Shown: positions 16,240-25,001 of the stretch, piece after piece | Layout: the number at the start of each line of letters is the position of its first letter | Numbering within the stretch: position 1 is the stretch's first letter | Origin: Azospirillum sp. | GTDB lineage: Bacteria > Pseudomonadota > Alphaproteobacteria > Azospirillales > Azospirillaceae | Length of the DNA stretch: 49,751 nucleotides | NCBI GenBank assembly: GCA_027486405.1 | Contig: JAIXPD010000081.1 | Span: 1 to 49,751 of the forward strand | Direction: 5' to 3' | Translations under genes and position numbers: made by a program | The notes under the pieces: model-generated | Seen by the model: the letters and a program-made list of their open reading frames with translations, nothing else | What the model was told of the DNA's origin: nothing | The model's database searches: none

Positions 16240-16640
16240 GGCGCGCCGACAAACCGCAGGGTCGCGTCCGCCGCCAAAACCTTGCGGTCGCCGACGCGGC
16301 CCTCGACCGTCACGCGCGCCTGCCCGTCCGCGACCGTTTGCACCGTCGCGGCCACCTCCAGCCGGTCGCCCGGCTTGACCGGGGCGGTGAAGCGGGCGTC
16401 ATAGGCGGCGACCTCCCCCCGCGCGCCCAGCCAGCCGTCGAAAACGCGGGCGGCGACGCCCATGACGTACAGGCCATGGGCGATCACCCCGTCCAGCCCC
16501 GACGCCAGGGCGTGGAGATGGTCGTAATGGATCGGGTTGAAATCGCCCGACGCCCCGGCGTAGCGCGCCAGATCGGCGGTCGTCACCGGGCCGACGGTCA
16601 GAATCGCCCGGTCGCCGGGCAGCGGAGTCGTGCTCGTCAT
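16236..16640 (-). CDS. MaoC-like hotdog hydratase
   Basis: 134 residues forming a single hotdog domain with the hydratase 2 motif ASGDFNPIHYD, in which D33 and H38 are the expected catalytic dyad, followed by IAHGLYVMG. Such proteins hydrate trans-2-enoyl-CoA to the (R)-3-hydroxy form, usually as dimers. It is eight bases downstream of the acyl-CoA dehydrogenase gene, so the pair could perform dehydrogenation and then hydration. Confidence 0.88.
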   Translation of the reverse strand: MTSTTPLPGDRAILTVGPVTTADLARYAGASGDFNPIHYDHLHALASGLDGVIAHGLYVMGVAARVFDGWLGARGEVAAYDARFTAPVKPGDRLEVAATVQTVADGQARVTVEGRVGDRKVLAADATLRFVGAP

Positions 16641-16648
16641 CGCCCGGA

Positions 16649-17812
16649 TCAGCGTTGCAGCGTGCTGTCGAAGCTCTCGCCCAACTCGCCCTGCCCGATG
16701 ATCTGGGCGGTGCGGTCGTGACCGGCGTGCAGCACATGGGTTTCCAGATCGCGGATGAAGCGGCTGAGCGGAAATTCATCGAACAGCGCGGTCGAACCGG
16801 ACGCGTGGATGACCTTGTGCGACAGGTCGAAGGCGGCGTGGGCGGCGGTCGATTTGGCGCTCATCGAGATCAATTCCGCCTCGACCACCGGGCTGGTCCG
16901 CCAGGACCGCAAGGCGTGGTGGAACAGGGCGCGGGCGGAATCCAGCGCGATTTTCATCTCGCCGGTGCGCAACTGGGTGATGGCGTCGCCCGCCTTGCCC
17001 TTCTTGCGGATGTAGTCGAGATACCAGGCGTACAGCCCTTCCGCCGTGCCCAGGTAATTGGCGGCGAAGCCCAGATGGAACCGACCCTGCCAGCGGCCCT
17101 TCGGGTAGATTCCCGGCGCGCCCAGCACATGGCTGTCGGGGACGAAAACGTCGTTCAGCGTCAACAGCGAGCTGCGCGCCGCCCGCATGCCGTTGGGCTG
17201 ATACCAGCCATCGTCCAGGACCAGCCCGTCCATGCCCGGCTCCAGAAGGACCATCTGGTGGTTGTTGGCGTAGCCCTCCACCCCGTCCAGCGCGACGAAG
17301 GCGACGATCCCGTCGGCGATGGGGCCGTTGGTGACGTAATTCTTGACGCCGTTGACGACGTAGCCGCCGGGGACCCGCTTCGCCTTGGTCTGCATGACGT
17401 ACATGTTGGTCCGGCCCGGCTCGCTGCCGACCGAGGAGAACAGGCCAAAGCGCGCCGTCACCGGCTTCAGAAAGCGGTCGATCTGCTCCGGCGTCCCGGT
17501 TCCTTCGATCAGCCAAGCCGTGTGGTTGTGAACCTGGAAGCAATGGGCGGTGGAGCTGTCGCCGCGCGCGATGGTGCGGACCAGTTGCGGGAAGGTCGCC
17601 GTGTCCTCGCTCGACACGTTGGCACCCAAACCGCCATTCTCCTTAGAAACCGTGATGTGCAGCAAACCGCGCGCGTGAAGATCCTTCAGATTCTCCACCG
17701 GCATGGCGTTGTCCCGTTCATAGGCGGCGCCGCGTTCGCGGAAGACGGTGGTGGCGTGACGATCCAGCGCGCGCAAGGTCGGGCTGTCGGGGACGGCCTG
17801 TGGGTCGGCCAT
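16649..17812 (-). CDS. Acyl-CoA dehydrogenase-family flavoprotein
   Basis: 387 residues with the three-domain acyl-CoA dehydrogenase layout. The flavin-side motif is FSSVGSEPGRTNMYVM, with VPGGYVVNGVKNYVTNG after it. RWQGRFHLGFAANYLG and QLRTGEMKIALDSARALF are shared with the protein at 6144 to 7313, which marks them as paralogues in the same gene region. They may act on successive intermediates. It is followed by the MaoC hydratase gene and preceded by a 48-base gap after the ABC ATPase gene. Confidence 0.87.
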   Translation of the reverse strand: MADPQAVPDSPTLRALDRHATTVFRERGAAYERDNAMPVENLKDLHARGLLHITVSKENGGLGANVSSEDTATFPQLVRTIARGDSSTAHCFQVHNHTAWLIEGTGTPEQIDRFLKPVTARFGLFSSVGSEPGRTNMYVMQTKAKRVPGGYVVNGVKNYVTNGPIADGIVAFVALDGVEGYANNHQMVLLEPGMDGLVLDDGWYQPNGMRAARSSLLTLNDVFVPDSHVLGAPGIYPKGRWQGRFHLGFAANYLGTAEGLYAWYLDYIRKKGKAGDAITQLRTGEMKIALDSARALFHHALRSWRTSPVVEAELISMSAKSTAAHAAFDLSHKVIHASGSTALFDEFPLSRFIRDLETHVLHAGHDRTAQIIGQGELGESFDSTLQR

Positions 17813-17860
17813 GATGGGTCTCCAGGATGTTTGGGCGGGACGTTTGGGATGAAATGGCGG

Positions 17861-18832
17861 TCAGCCCGCAAGGTGGCAGGCGACCTGATGGTTGGGGCCG
17901 ATGGGGCGCAACAGCGGCTTGTCCACGCGGCAGCGCGCGACCGCCTGTTGGCAGCGCGGGTGAAACGGGCAGCCGGGCGGCGGGGCGAGCGGGGAGGGGA
18001 TTTCCCCCATCACCCGGTCGAGGCTGGCGGCGTGTTCGGGTTCCGACGCGGCGATCAGGGCTTGGGTGTAGGGATGGGCCGGGCGGGCGATGACGTCCGC
18101 CTTGTCGCCGATCTCCATGAACTGGCCGAGATAGAGCACGCCGATGCGGCTGCTCATGTAGGCGACCACGGCCAGATCGTGGGAGATCAGCAGGTAGGTC
18201 AGCTTCAGCTCGGCCTGCAAATCCTTCAGCAGATTGAGCACCTGCGCCTGGATCGACACGTCGAGCGCCGACACCGGCTCGTCCAGCACCAGCACGCGCG
18301 GCTCCAGCGCCAGGGCGCGGGCGATGGCGACGCGCTGGCGCTGGCCGCCGCTGAGTTCGGACGGGCGGCGGCGGGCGTGCGACGCGGTCAAACCGACCTT
18401 TTCCAGCAATTCGATCACGCGGCGCTCGTAAGCGGCGTCGTCGGGCTGGCTGCGCTGGACCCGCATCGGTTCGGCGACGATGGACGCGACGCGCAGGCGT
18501 GGGTTCAGGGCGCTGGTCGGGTCCTGCAACACGGGTTGCAGGGCGCGGCGGCGCCACGCGTCGTCCGCCGCCGACAGGCGGGAGCCGAACCGGCGGTCGG
18601 CGATGCGGATGTCGCCGCCGCTCTGGAGTTCGGCGCCCATCAGCATCTTGGCGATGGTCGATTTGCCGGACCCGGATTCGCCGACCAGACCGAAGGTTCC
18701 CCCCTCCTCCACCGTGAAGGACACGCCCGCCACCGCCGCCAGCGGGCGGGAACGGGCGAAGAAGCGGGGGCGGACTTGATAGGTCTTGGTCAGTCCGCTG
18801 ATTTCGATGAAGGCGTTGGACGCGGCGGTCAT
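17861..18832 (-). CDS. Dpp/Opp-type ABC transporter ATP-binding protein (DppF-like)
   Basis: 323 residues. Walker A is GESGSGKST (51 to 59), the signature LSGGQRQRVAIARAL begins near 160, Walker B is VLVLDEP, and the H-loop is ISHDLAVV. The C-terminal oligopeptide-transporter extension with the Cys pair CPFHPRCQQAVARC is present. It energises the permeases encoded upstream. Its start overlaps the stop of the partner ATPase by four bases. Confidence 0.93.
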   Translation of the reverse strand: MTAASNAFIEISGLTKTYQVRPRFFARSRPLAAVAGVSFTVEEGGTFGLVGESGSGKSTIAKMLMGAELQSGGDIRIADRRFGSRLSAADDAWRRRALQPVLQDPTSALNPRLRVASIVAEPMRVQRSQPDDAAYERRVIELLEKVGLTASHARRRPSELSGGQRQRVAIARALALEPRVLVLDEPVSALDVSIQAQVLNLLKDLQAELKLTYLLISHDLAVVAYMSSRIGVLYLGQFMEIGDKADVIARPAHPYTQALIAASEPEHAASLDRVMGEIPSPLAPPPGCPFHPRCQQAVARCRVDKPLLRPIGPNHQVACHLAG

Positions 18833-19809
18833 GACGGCAACCCTTCCGGATCCCAGCAGGCGACGGCGCGCCGGTCATCCTCGAAACGGCGGTCGTCGGG
18901 GTATTGCGCGAAGCAGCGTGGTTGCGCCTTGGCGCAGCGCGGCGCGAAGCGGCACCCCGCGCCATGCTCCCCCGCCAGTGGCGGTTGACCGGGGATGACG
19001 GCCAGCCGTTCGGCGTGCCGCGCGATCTTCGGCACGGCGCCGATCAGCCCCTTGGTGTAGGGGTGGGCGGGATTCTGGAAGATTCGGGCGACCGGGCCAC
19101 GCTCGACGATGCGGCCGCCATACATCACCGCCACCTCGTCGCAGAAGCGCGACACCAGATGCAAATCATGCGTCACCAGGATCATCGCCATGGCGCGCGC
19201 CGTCTGGATCTCGCGCAGCAGCGACAGGATTTGCAGGCGGATGGTGACGTCCAGCGCGGTGGTCGGCTCGTCGGCGATCAGCAGATCGGGTTCGCAACCG
19301 ACGTTCATGCCGATGGCGATGCGCTGGCGCATCCCGCCGCTGAACTGGTGGGGGTAGCTGCCGACCCGCTCCTCCGCCGCCGGGATGTGGACGCGGCGCA
19401 GAGTCTCCACCGCCTTGGCCCACAGATTGCGCCGACCCGACACGCCGCGATGGTGGCGGAACACCTCGCCCACCTGATTGCCGATGGTGAACAGCGGGTT
19501 GATCGAGGTCATCGGATCCTGAAGGATCATGCCGATCTGGCCGCCCCGGATCGCCGTCATGGCGCGCGGGGATTTGTCGAACAGATTTTCGCCCTTGAAC
19601 CACACCGACCCGCCAGCCTGGGACAGCGACGGCGGCAGCAGGCGCAGGATCGACAGGCAGGTCAGGCTCTTCCCCGACCCGGATTCGCCGACCAGCCCCA
19701 GCGTGCGCCCGGCATGGACCGAAAAGCTGACCCCGTCCACCGCCGCCGCCGAACCGTCGCGGGCCGACAGGCGGGTGGTCAGGTTCTCGACGCGCAGGAT
19801 TTCCGTCAT
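18829..19809 (-). CDS. Dpp/Opp-type ABC transporter ATP-binding protein (DppD-like)
   Basis: 326 residues. Walker A is GESGSGKSLT near residue 41, the Q-loop is MILQDPMTSINP, the signature FSGGMRQRIAIGM lies near 156, and Walker B is LLIADEPTTALD. The C-terminal extension GCRFAPRCAKAQPRC is typical for this subfamily. FSGGMRQR rather than LSGGQRQR identifies it as the DppD-type partner. The ATG at 19809 overlaps the permease stop by four bases. Confidence 0.93.
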   Translation of the reverse strand: MTEILRVENLTTRLSARDGSAAAVDGVSFSVHAGRTLGLVGESGSGKSLTCLSILRLLPPSLSQAGGSVWFKGENLFDKSPRAMTAIRGGQIGMILQDPMTSINPLFTIGNQVGEVFRHHRGVSGRRNLWAKAVETLRRVHIPAAEERVGSYPHQFSGGMRQRIAIGMNVGCEPDLLIADEPTTALDVTIRLQILSLLREIQTARAMAMILVTHDLHLVSRFCDEVAVMYGGRIVERGPVARIFQNPAHPYTKGLIGAVPKIARHAERLAVIPGQPPLAGEHGAGCRFAPRCAKAQPRCFAQYPDDRRFEDDRRAVACWDPEGLPS

Positions 19810-20687
19810 CGCGCGTCCTCCGCCCCGCCGTCGCCGCGCAGGGAATCGCCCAGCAGGTTGGCGGCCAGAACGGTCAACATCAGCACGCAGCCCGGCAGGA
19901 TCGAGGTCCACCAGGCGCGCTCCAGATAACCGCGCCCGTCGGCGATCATGGTTCCCCAGGACGGATCCGGCGGCTGGATGCCTAGACCGAGAAAGCTCAA
20001 GGTCGCCTCCAGAATGATGATGAGGCCGAGATCCAGCGTCAGCAGCACCAGCAGCGTGTTGCGGACGTTCGGCAGGATGTGGACCAGAACGACGCGCAGG
20101 TGCGAGGCGCCGGCCAACCGCGCCAGCAGCACGAAATCGCGGTGGCGCAGGCTCAACGCTTCGGCGCGGATGACCCGGGCGAAGCGCGCCCAGTTGGCCA
20201 GCGTGATGACGGCGACGATGTTGGTGGTGCTGGGGCCGATGGCGCCGACCATCACCATGGCCAGGATCACCGGCGGCAGCGCGTATTGGATGTCGGCCAC
20301 CCGCATGATGAGGCCGTCGATCCAGCCGCCGCGATACCCCGCGACGATGCCCAGCAGCGTGCCCGAACTTCCGGCCAGCGTCACCACCGCCAGCGCGATC
20401 AGCAGCGACAATCGCCCGCCGACGATGGCGCGGCTGAACACGTCGCGGCCCAACTGGTCGGTGCCGAACCAATGCTCGACCGAGGGCGGCTGAAGGGAGG
20501 CACCCAGATCCATGGCGTTGGGATCGAAGGGCGCGACCCAGGGGGCGAGCAGCGCGCCGCCCACCACGATGGTCAAAATCGACACGGCCAGCGCCAGCCG
20601 GGCGCGGCGCAACAGCCCGCGCAACGAGGGCAGGCGGCGGGGCGCGGACGTGACCGGCTCCGTCCGGGACAGGGCGTCAGCGACCAT
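19806..20687 (-). CDS. Dpp/Opp-type ABC transporter permease (DppC-like)
   Basis: 293 residues with one N-terminal membrane segment, then the DppC pattern PFDPNAMDLGASLQPPS-x-HWFGTDQLGRDVFSR, which precedes the transmembrane core. The EAA loop region reads RAEALSLRHRDFVLLARLAGAS, and SFLGLGIQPPDPSWG is another DppC hallmark. The ATG at 20687 follows GAGGA. It overlaps the end of the DppB-like gene by 11 bases. Confidence 0.93.
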   Translation of the reverse strand: MVADALSRTEPVTSAPRRLPSLRGLLRRARLALAVSILTIVVGGALLAPWVAPFDPNAMDLGASLQPPSVEHWFGTDQLGRDVFSRAIVGGRLSLLIALAVVTLAGSSGTLLGIVAGYRGGWIDGLIMRVADIQYALPPVILAMVMVGAIGPSTTNIVAVITLANWARFARVIRAEALSLRHRDFVLLARLAGASHLRVVLVHILPNVRNTLLVLLTLDLGLIIILEATLSFLGLGIQPPDPSWGTMIADGRGYLERAWWTSILPGCVLMLTVLAANLLGDSLRGDGGAEDAR

Positions 20688-21597
20688 AGCGGATCCTCGG
20701 ATCGATGAAGGCGTAGAGCAGATCGACGACCAGGTTGATGACGATGAACAGCGCCGCCGACACCACCACCGCCGCCTGAACGACGGTGTAGTCGAGCTGG
20801 GAAATCGCATCGACGATCAGCTTGCCGAAGCCGGGCCAGGAGAAGACGGCCTCGATCGACACCGCGCCGCCCAGCAGAATGCCGAACTGCGACGCGGCGA
20901 AGGTGATGACCGGCAACGCCGCGTTGGTCAGCGCGTGCTTCAGGATCACGACATGTTCGGGCAGGCCCTTGATGCGCGCCATCTTGATGTATTCGGCGTT
21001 CAACGCCTCGGCCATGTTGGCCTGGGTCAGCCGCATCAACCCCGCCGCCGAATACCAGCCGAGCGCCAGCGCGGGCAGCAGCACATGGGTGAAGCCGCCA
21101 TAGCCGCCGGTCGGCAGCCAATGCAGTTCCACCGCGAAGAAGCGGATGAACAGCAGGGCGAAGAAAAAGGGCGGCGCCGACTGGCCCAGCACCGCGAACA
21201 ACCGCCCGGCCTGATCGGCGATTCCCCCCGGCCGCACCGCCGACAGAATGCCCAGCGGCACCCCAAGCCCGACGGCGAAGGCCATGGCCACCCCGGTCAG
21301 GTACAGGCTGGGGCCGAGCCGTTCCAGCACGATGCCCAGCGCGGGAACGCCGTAGCGGAACGACCTGCCGAGATCGCCCTGGATCAGGCCGCCGAGAAAG
21401 CGCAGATACTGCGTGAACAGCGGGTCGGCGGTGCCCAACTGTTGGCGGAACAGGTCGCGGTCGGCCTCGGTCGCTTCGGGCGGCAGCATCAGATGCGCGG
21501 GGTCGCCGACCAAACGGACGATGACGAAGATGATGACCGTCATCAGCAGAACGGTCGCCAGACCGGCACCCAGCCGACGCAGGATGTAGCTAAGCAT
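20677..21597 (-). CDS. Dpp/Opp-type ABC transporter permease (DppB-like)
   Basis: 306 residues starting MLSYILRRLGAGLATVLLMTVIIF in recognisable DppB form, with the periplasmic region GTADPLFTQYLRFLGGLIQGDLG and the EAA loop AEYIKMARIKGLPEHVVILKHAL. The membrane core ends in AFIDPRIRYG. It forms the heterodimeric channel with the DppC-like protein. It starts eight bases inside the end of the ligase gene, so uptake and CoA activation are co-translated. Confidence 0.93.
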   Translation of the reverse strand: MLSYILRRLGAGLATVLLMTVIIFVIVRLVGDPAHLMLPPEATEADRDLFRQQLGTADPLFTQYLRFLGGLIQGDLGRSFRYGVPALGIVLERLGPSLYLTGVAMAFAVGLGVPLGILSAVRPGGIADQAGRLFAVLGQSAPPFFFALLFIRFFAVELHWLPTGGYGGFTHVLLPALALGWYSAAGLMRLTQANMAEALNAEYIKMARIKGLPEHVVILKHALTNAALPVITFAASQFGILLGGAVSIEAVFSWPGFGKLIVDAISQLDYTVVQAAVVVSAALFIVINLVVDLLYAFIDPRIRYGR

Positions 21598-23236
21598 CGG
21601 CCACCTCCGGGGCGCGGGCGACGGCGGCGACCGCCCGGTCGCGCAAGGCCAGACGCTGGGTTTTCCCGGTGCTGGTGCGCGGCCAGGAATCGACGAAGGC
21701 GATGTGGCGCGGGATCTTGTACCCGGCGATGTTGTCCTTGCAGAAGCGCAGCAGGGCGGCGGGATCGACCGTCTGGCCCGGTTCCGCCTCCACGAAGGCG
21801 TAGGGAACCTCGCCGAACCGCGTGTTGGGGACGCCGACGATCACCGCCTCGCGCACGCCGGGGAAGGTCTTCAGAAACTCCTCGATCTCCAGCGCGGCGA
21901 CGTTGTGGCCGCCGGGCTTGATCATCTCCTTGATGCGGCCCCGAAAGATCAGGCGGCCATCCTCGGTCAACGCGCCGAGGTCGCCGGTGCGGAGCCAGCC
22001 GTCGGCGTCGATGGCCTTGGCGGTTTCCTCGGGCTTTCGGTAATAGCCCTTGGTGATGGTGTAGCCCTTCAGCAGGATTTCACCGTCCTGGCCGGGGGGC
22101 AGCGGCGCGCCGTCGTCAAGGCTGACGATGCGGACGCTCACGCCCGGGGTGGGTTGGCCGACGGTGGCGATCCGCGTTTCGATGGGATCGTCCCAGCGGT
22201 TGCGGGTGGCGGCGTTGCTGGTTTCCGACAGGCCGTAGACGCTGACCCATTGCGACACGCCCAGCGTTTCAATCACCCAGCGGATCGATTGCGGCCCCAG
22301 CGGCACGCCGCTGCCGGTGCGCAGGCTGGACAGGTCGTAACGCTCGTGCGCGCGGGTCGCCTTGATGTCCTGCACGATGGGTTCGACGAAAAAGCTGGCG
22401 GTGATCCGCTCCCGCTCGATGATGCGGCAGAACTCTTCAACCTCGTATTGGTCCTGGATGACCAGCGTCGCCCCGGCCAGGAACAGCGTCAGCGTGACCG
22501 AGGTTCCGGTCGCGCTGAACAGCGGCACGGTCAGCAGATAACGGTCCTGGGGGGTGAAGTCGTAGCGGTCGATGGCGTGCCAGTTGTTTTGCAACAGCGG
22601 CCCGTGCGCGACCATCGCCCCCTTGGGAAACGAGGTCGTGCCGGAGGTGTAAAGGATTTGCGCCACATCGTCCGCGCGCACCGATCCGGCGGCGCGGTCG
22701 AGCGCGTCGTCGGTCCGGCGCAGCGCCGCCCCCTCCGCCTCGATGGCCGACAGGGACAGGGCGCTGGCGGGAACCTCGTCCCCGGCGCACAGCGTCAGGC
22801 GCAGCCGTGGGAAGGCGTCGGTCCGCCAATTCCCGCGCGGCTGGCTGCGCCAATCGGGGACGGAATGCTCCAGAATGTCGAAATAAGAGACCGAACGGAA
22901 ACCCGGGGCCAGGATCAGCGCGACGCTGTCCGATTGCTCCAGCGCGTAGCGGAGATCGGCGTTGCGAAAGCGCGTGTTGATCGGCACCAGGACCGCGCCG
23001 ATCAAGGGGACCGCCCAGCGGGCGACCAGCCAATCCAGCCCGTCGGGCATCCACAGCGCCACCTTGTCGTCCTTGGCGACGCCGAGCGCCAGCAGGCCGC
23101 GCGCCAGATCCTTGGCCCGCGCCGCCAAGCGCGCGTAGGTCAGCGCGGTGCCGCCCGCCTTGGCCGCCACACGGTCGCCGTGCGCGTCCGCCGCCCAATC
23201 GAGCGCCTGCGCGAAGGTTTTGTCGTGCCATTGCAT
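21590..23236 (-). CDS. AMP-dependent acyl-CoA synthetase/ligase
   Basis: 548 residues of the ANL superfamily. The phosphate loop is LYTSGTTSFPKGA, the A5 motif YGLSETSN and the A7/A8 region GWLRTGDLGALTEDGRLIFRGR. The C-terminal catalytic Lys lies in STGKTQRLALR. It forms an acyl-adenylate and then an acyl-CoA thioester, the expected first step after import. The A8 and following region reads IKEMIKPGGHNVAALEIE, where many homologues have KGEN. It is encoded first in the minus-strand operon that runs through the permeases, and the start at 23236 has a weak AAAGG upstream. Confidence 0.9.
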   Translation of the reverse strand: MQWHDKTFAQALDWAADAHGDRVAAKAGGTALTYARLAARAKDLARGLLALGVAKDDKVALWMPDGLDWLVARWAVPLIGAVLVPINTRFRNADLRYALEQSDSVALILAPGFRSVSYFDILEHSVPDWRSQPRGNWRTDAFPRLRLTLCAGDEVPASALSLSAIEAEGAALRRTDDALDRAAGSVRADDVAQILYTSGTTSFPKGAMVAHGPLLQNNWHAIDRYDFTPQDRYLLTVPLFSATGTSVTLTLFLAGATLVIQDQYEVEEFCRIIERERITASFFVEPIVQDIKATRAHERYDLSSLRTGSGVPLGPQSIRWVIETLGVSQWVSVYGLSETSNAATRNRWDDPIETRIATVGQPTPGVSVRIVSLDDGAPLPPGQDGEILLKGYTITKGYYRKPEETAKAIDADGWLRTGDLGALTEDGRLIFRGRIKEMIKPGGHNVAALEIEEFLKTFPGVREAVIVGVPNTRFGEVPYAFVEAEPGQTVDPAALLRFCKDNIAGYKIPRHIAFVDSWPRTSTGKTQRLALRDRAVAAVARAPEVADA

Positions 23237-23305
23237 GGGATGCGCCTTTCGCTTGTGTTCCTGCCCTTGATCGCCATCCACGGCGTGACGTCCACTCATC
23301 CGCCC

Positions 23306-23391
23306 CGTCATTCCCGCGAAGGCGGGAATCCAGAGTGTTCCAAGCGGATCGCGTGGGATAAGCCTGGATCCCCGCCTTCGCGGGGATGACG
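23306..23391. repeat. Palindromic REP-like element, copy 1
   Basis: An 86-bp inverted repeat: CGTCATTCCCGCGAAGGCGG at the left is mirrored by GCCTTCGCGGGGATGACG at the right, around a variable centre. Each arm can itself fold (CCCGC-GAAG-GCGGG). A second copy occurs at 35364 to 35448. Elements of this type, which translate as IPAKAGIQ and PAFAGMT, are dispersed between genes in many proteobacteria. This copy lies between the solute-binding protein gene and the ligase gene; as RNA it could stabilise transcript ends. Confidence 0.88.
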
Positions 23392-23423
23392 ATTGTGGAG
23401 GGAACGCAACGCCGTGCCGGTCT

Positions 23424-25001
23424 TCACTTCCAGCCGACTTTGCGGAAGCTGAGGAAACCGGAGCCTTGCTGGATTTCCCAATCCAGGCTCTTCTTCTTGC
23501 CGAACACGTAATAGAGTTCGGAAATGAAGATGGCGGCGGCGTCCTCGTTCAGGATTTTGCCGACCTTCTTGAAAAGGGCGCCGCGCTTTTCGGTGTCGGT
23601 GGTGCGGTTGACCTCGTCCAGCAGGGCTTCCACCTCGGCGTTGTCATAGTCCGACCAACTGCCCTCCTTGGCGAAGGCGCCGCCCACCGGGTGGATCGGG
23701 TCGTAGATGGCGTTGGTGAATTGCGACACGGTCATCGGGTCGGTCTTGTGCGTGTTGTTCAGCCGCCCCCACGACGCGTAATCGACGCGCTGGATGTCGG
23801 TCTTCACGCCGATCTGCGCCCAATAGGCGGCCAGCGCCTCGGCCACTTCCTTGGGCTGGTCGGTGCCGCTGTAAAGCCGGGTGTCGAAGCCGTTGGGATA
23901 GCCCGCCTTGGCCAGCAGCTCCTTCGCCTTTTTCGGGTCGTAGGGGTAGGGCTTCAGATCGGGGTCGGAGCCATAGGGGTAATGCTTTGACACGAAGGTC
24001 GCCAGCGGTTCGCCGACGCCGTGCAGCACGCCCTTGATGATCGCCTTGGTGTCGATGGCGTAGCTCAGGGCCTGCCGAACCTCGCGCTTGGCGACCGGCA
24101 GGTCGGGGCGGTTGGTGTAGATGCGGACATAGAGCGGCGAGGCCACCGGGTTGGCGACCACGTCCAACCCCGGTTCCTTCTTCAGCCGTTCGTAATCGGG
24201 CAGCGGCACGACGACGGCGAGGTCGATTTCGCCGGTCAGCAGGGCGTTGACGCGGCTGCTCGGTTCCGGGATGACCTTGAAGATCAGGGTTTTGATCGCG
24301 GGCTTTTCGCCCCAATACCCTTCATAGCGCTCCAGAACCAGATTCTGGCCGACCTTGTAATCCTTGATCCGGTACGGCCCGAGCGACAGCGGTGCCTGGG
24401 CGAAGGCTTCGGCTGAAGGCAGGCTCGCGACGTGGGCACCGGGGATGATGTAGAGGTACCCGGCGATCTTGTTGGCGAAGGCACCGTCCGGCACCTTCAG
24501 CTTGATGACCGCCGTCAGCGGATCGGGCGTTTCCACCGACGCGACGATGGGCGCGAAATAGGGCCGCCGGGTGCTTTTGTTCTCCGGCTTCAGGATGTGT
24601 TCGATCGACGCCTTCACGTCGGCGGCGGTGAAGGGGCTGCCGTCGTGAAAGGTGACGCCGCCGCGCAGTGTGTAGGTGTAGGTCAGTCCGTCCGCCGAAA
24701 TCTCCACCCCGGTGGCCAGACGTGGGACCAGCTTGCCCTTCACGTCGAAGCCATAGAGCGTGTCGTAGATTTGCCAGCCGTAGCGCAGGGATTCGCCGCT
24801 GACCGCGACCAGACCGTCGAGATTCTGGAATTCCTTTTCCAGCCCGACGACCACGGTGTCGCGGTCCACCGCCGGTTTGTCCGGGGCGGCCAGGGCCATG
24901 CCCGGCAGCGCCGACAGGGCCATCAGCGCGCCGACCCCGGCCCCCGCCAGGGATTTGGCGAGCGAGCGCCGGTTGAAAAGCTGCGATGTGAAGAAGGCCA
25001 T
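23424..25001 (-). CDS. ABC transporter solute-binding protein, family 5 (second copy)
   Basis: 525 residues. An N-terminal NRRSLAKSLAG with a hydrophobic stretch and an ALAAP cleavage region forms the export signal. The body is family 5: YDTLYGFDVKGKLVPRLATG, FTAADVKASIEHIL, EVRQALSYAIDTKAIIKGVLHG. Long blocks are nearly identical in pattern to the receptor at 280 to 1845 (for example YWAQIGVKT-x-IQRVDYA and NAIYDPIHPVGG), so the two arose by duplication and may bind related ligands. The ATG at 25001 follows AGGGG. It sits upstream of the ligase and permease genes and divergent from the MocR gene, so it is the likely receptor for that ABC transporter. Confidence 0.9.
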   Translation of the reverse strand: MAFFTSQLFNRRSLAKSLAGAGVGALMALSALPGMALAAPDKPAVDRDTVVVGLEKEFQNLDGLVAVSGESLRYGWQIYDTLYGFDVKGKLVPRLATGVEISADGLTYTYTLRGGVTFHDGSPFTAADVKASIEHILKPENKSTRRPYFAPIVASVETPDPLTAVIKLKVPDGAFANKIAGYLYIIPGAHVASLPSAEAFAQAPLSLGPYRIKDYKVGQNLVLERYEGYWGEKPAIKTLIFKVIPEPSSRVNALLTGEIDLAVVVPLPDYERLKKEPGLDVVANPVASPLYVRIYTNRPDLPVAKREVRQALSYAIDTKAIIKGVLHGVGEPLATFVSKHYPYGSDPDLKPYPYDPKKAKELLAKAGYPNGFDTRLYSGTDQPKEVAEALAAYWAQIGVKTDIQRVDYASWGRLNNTHKTDPMTVSQFTNAIYDPIHPVGGAFAKEGSWSDYDNAEVEALLDEVNRTTDTEKRGALFKKVGKILNEDAAAIFISELYYVFGKKKSLDWEIQQGSGFLSFRKVGWK

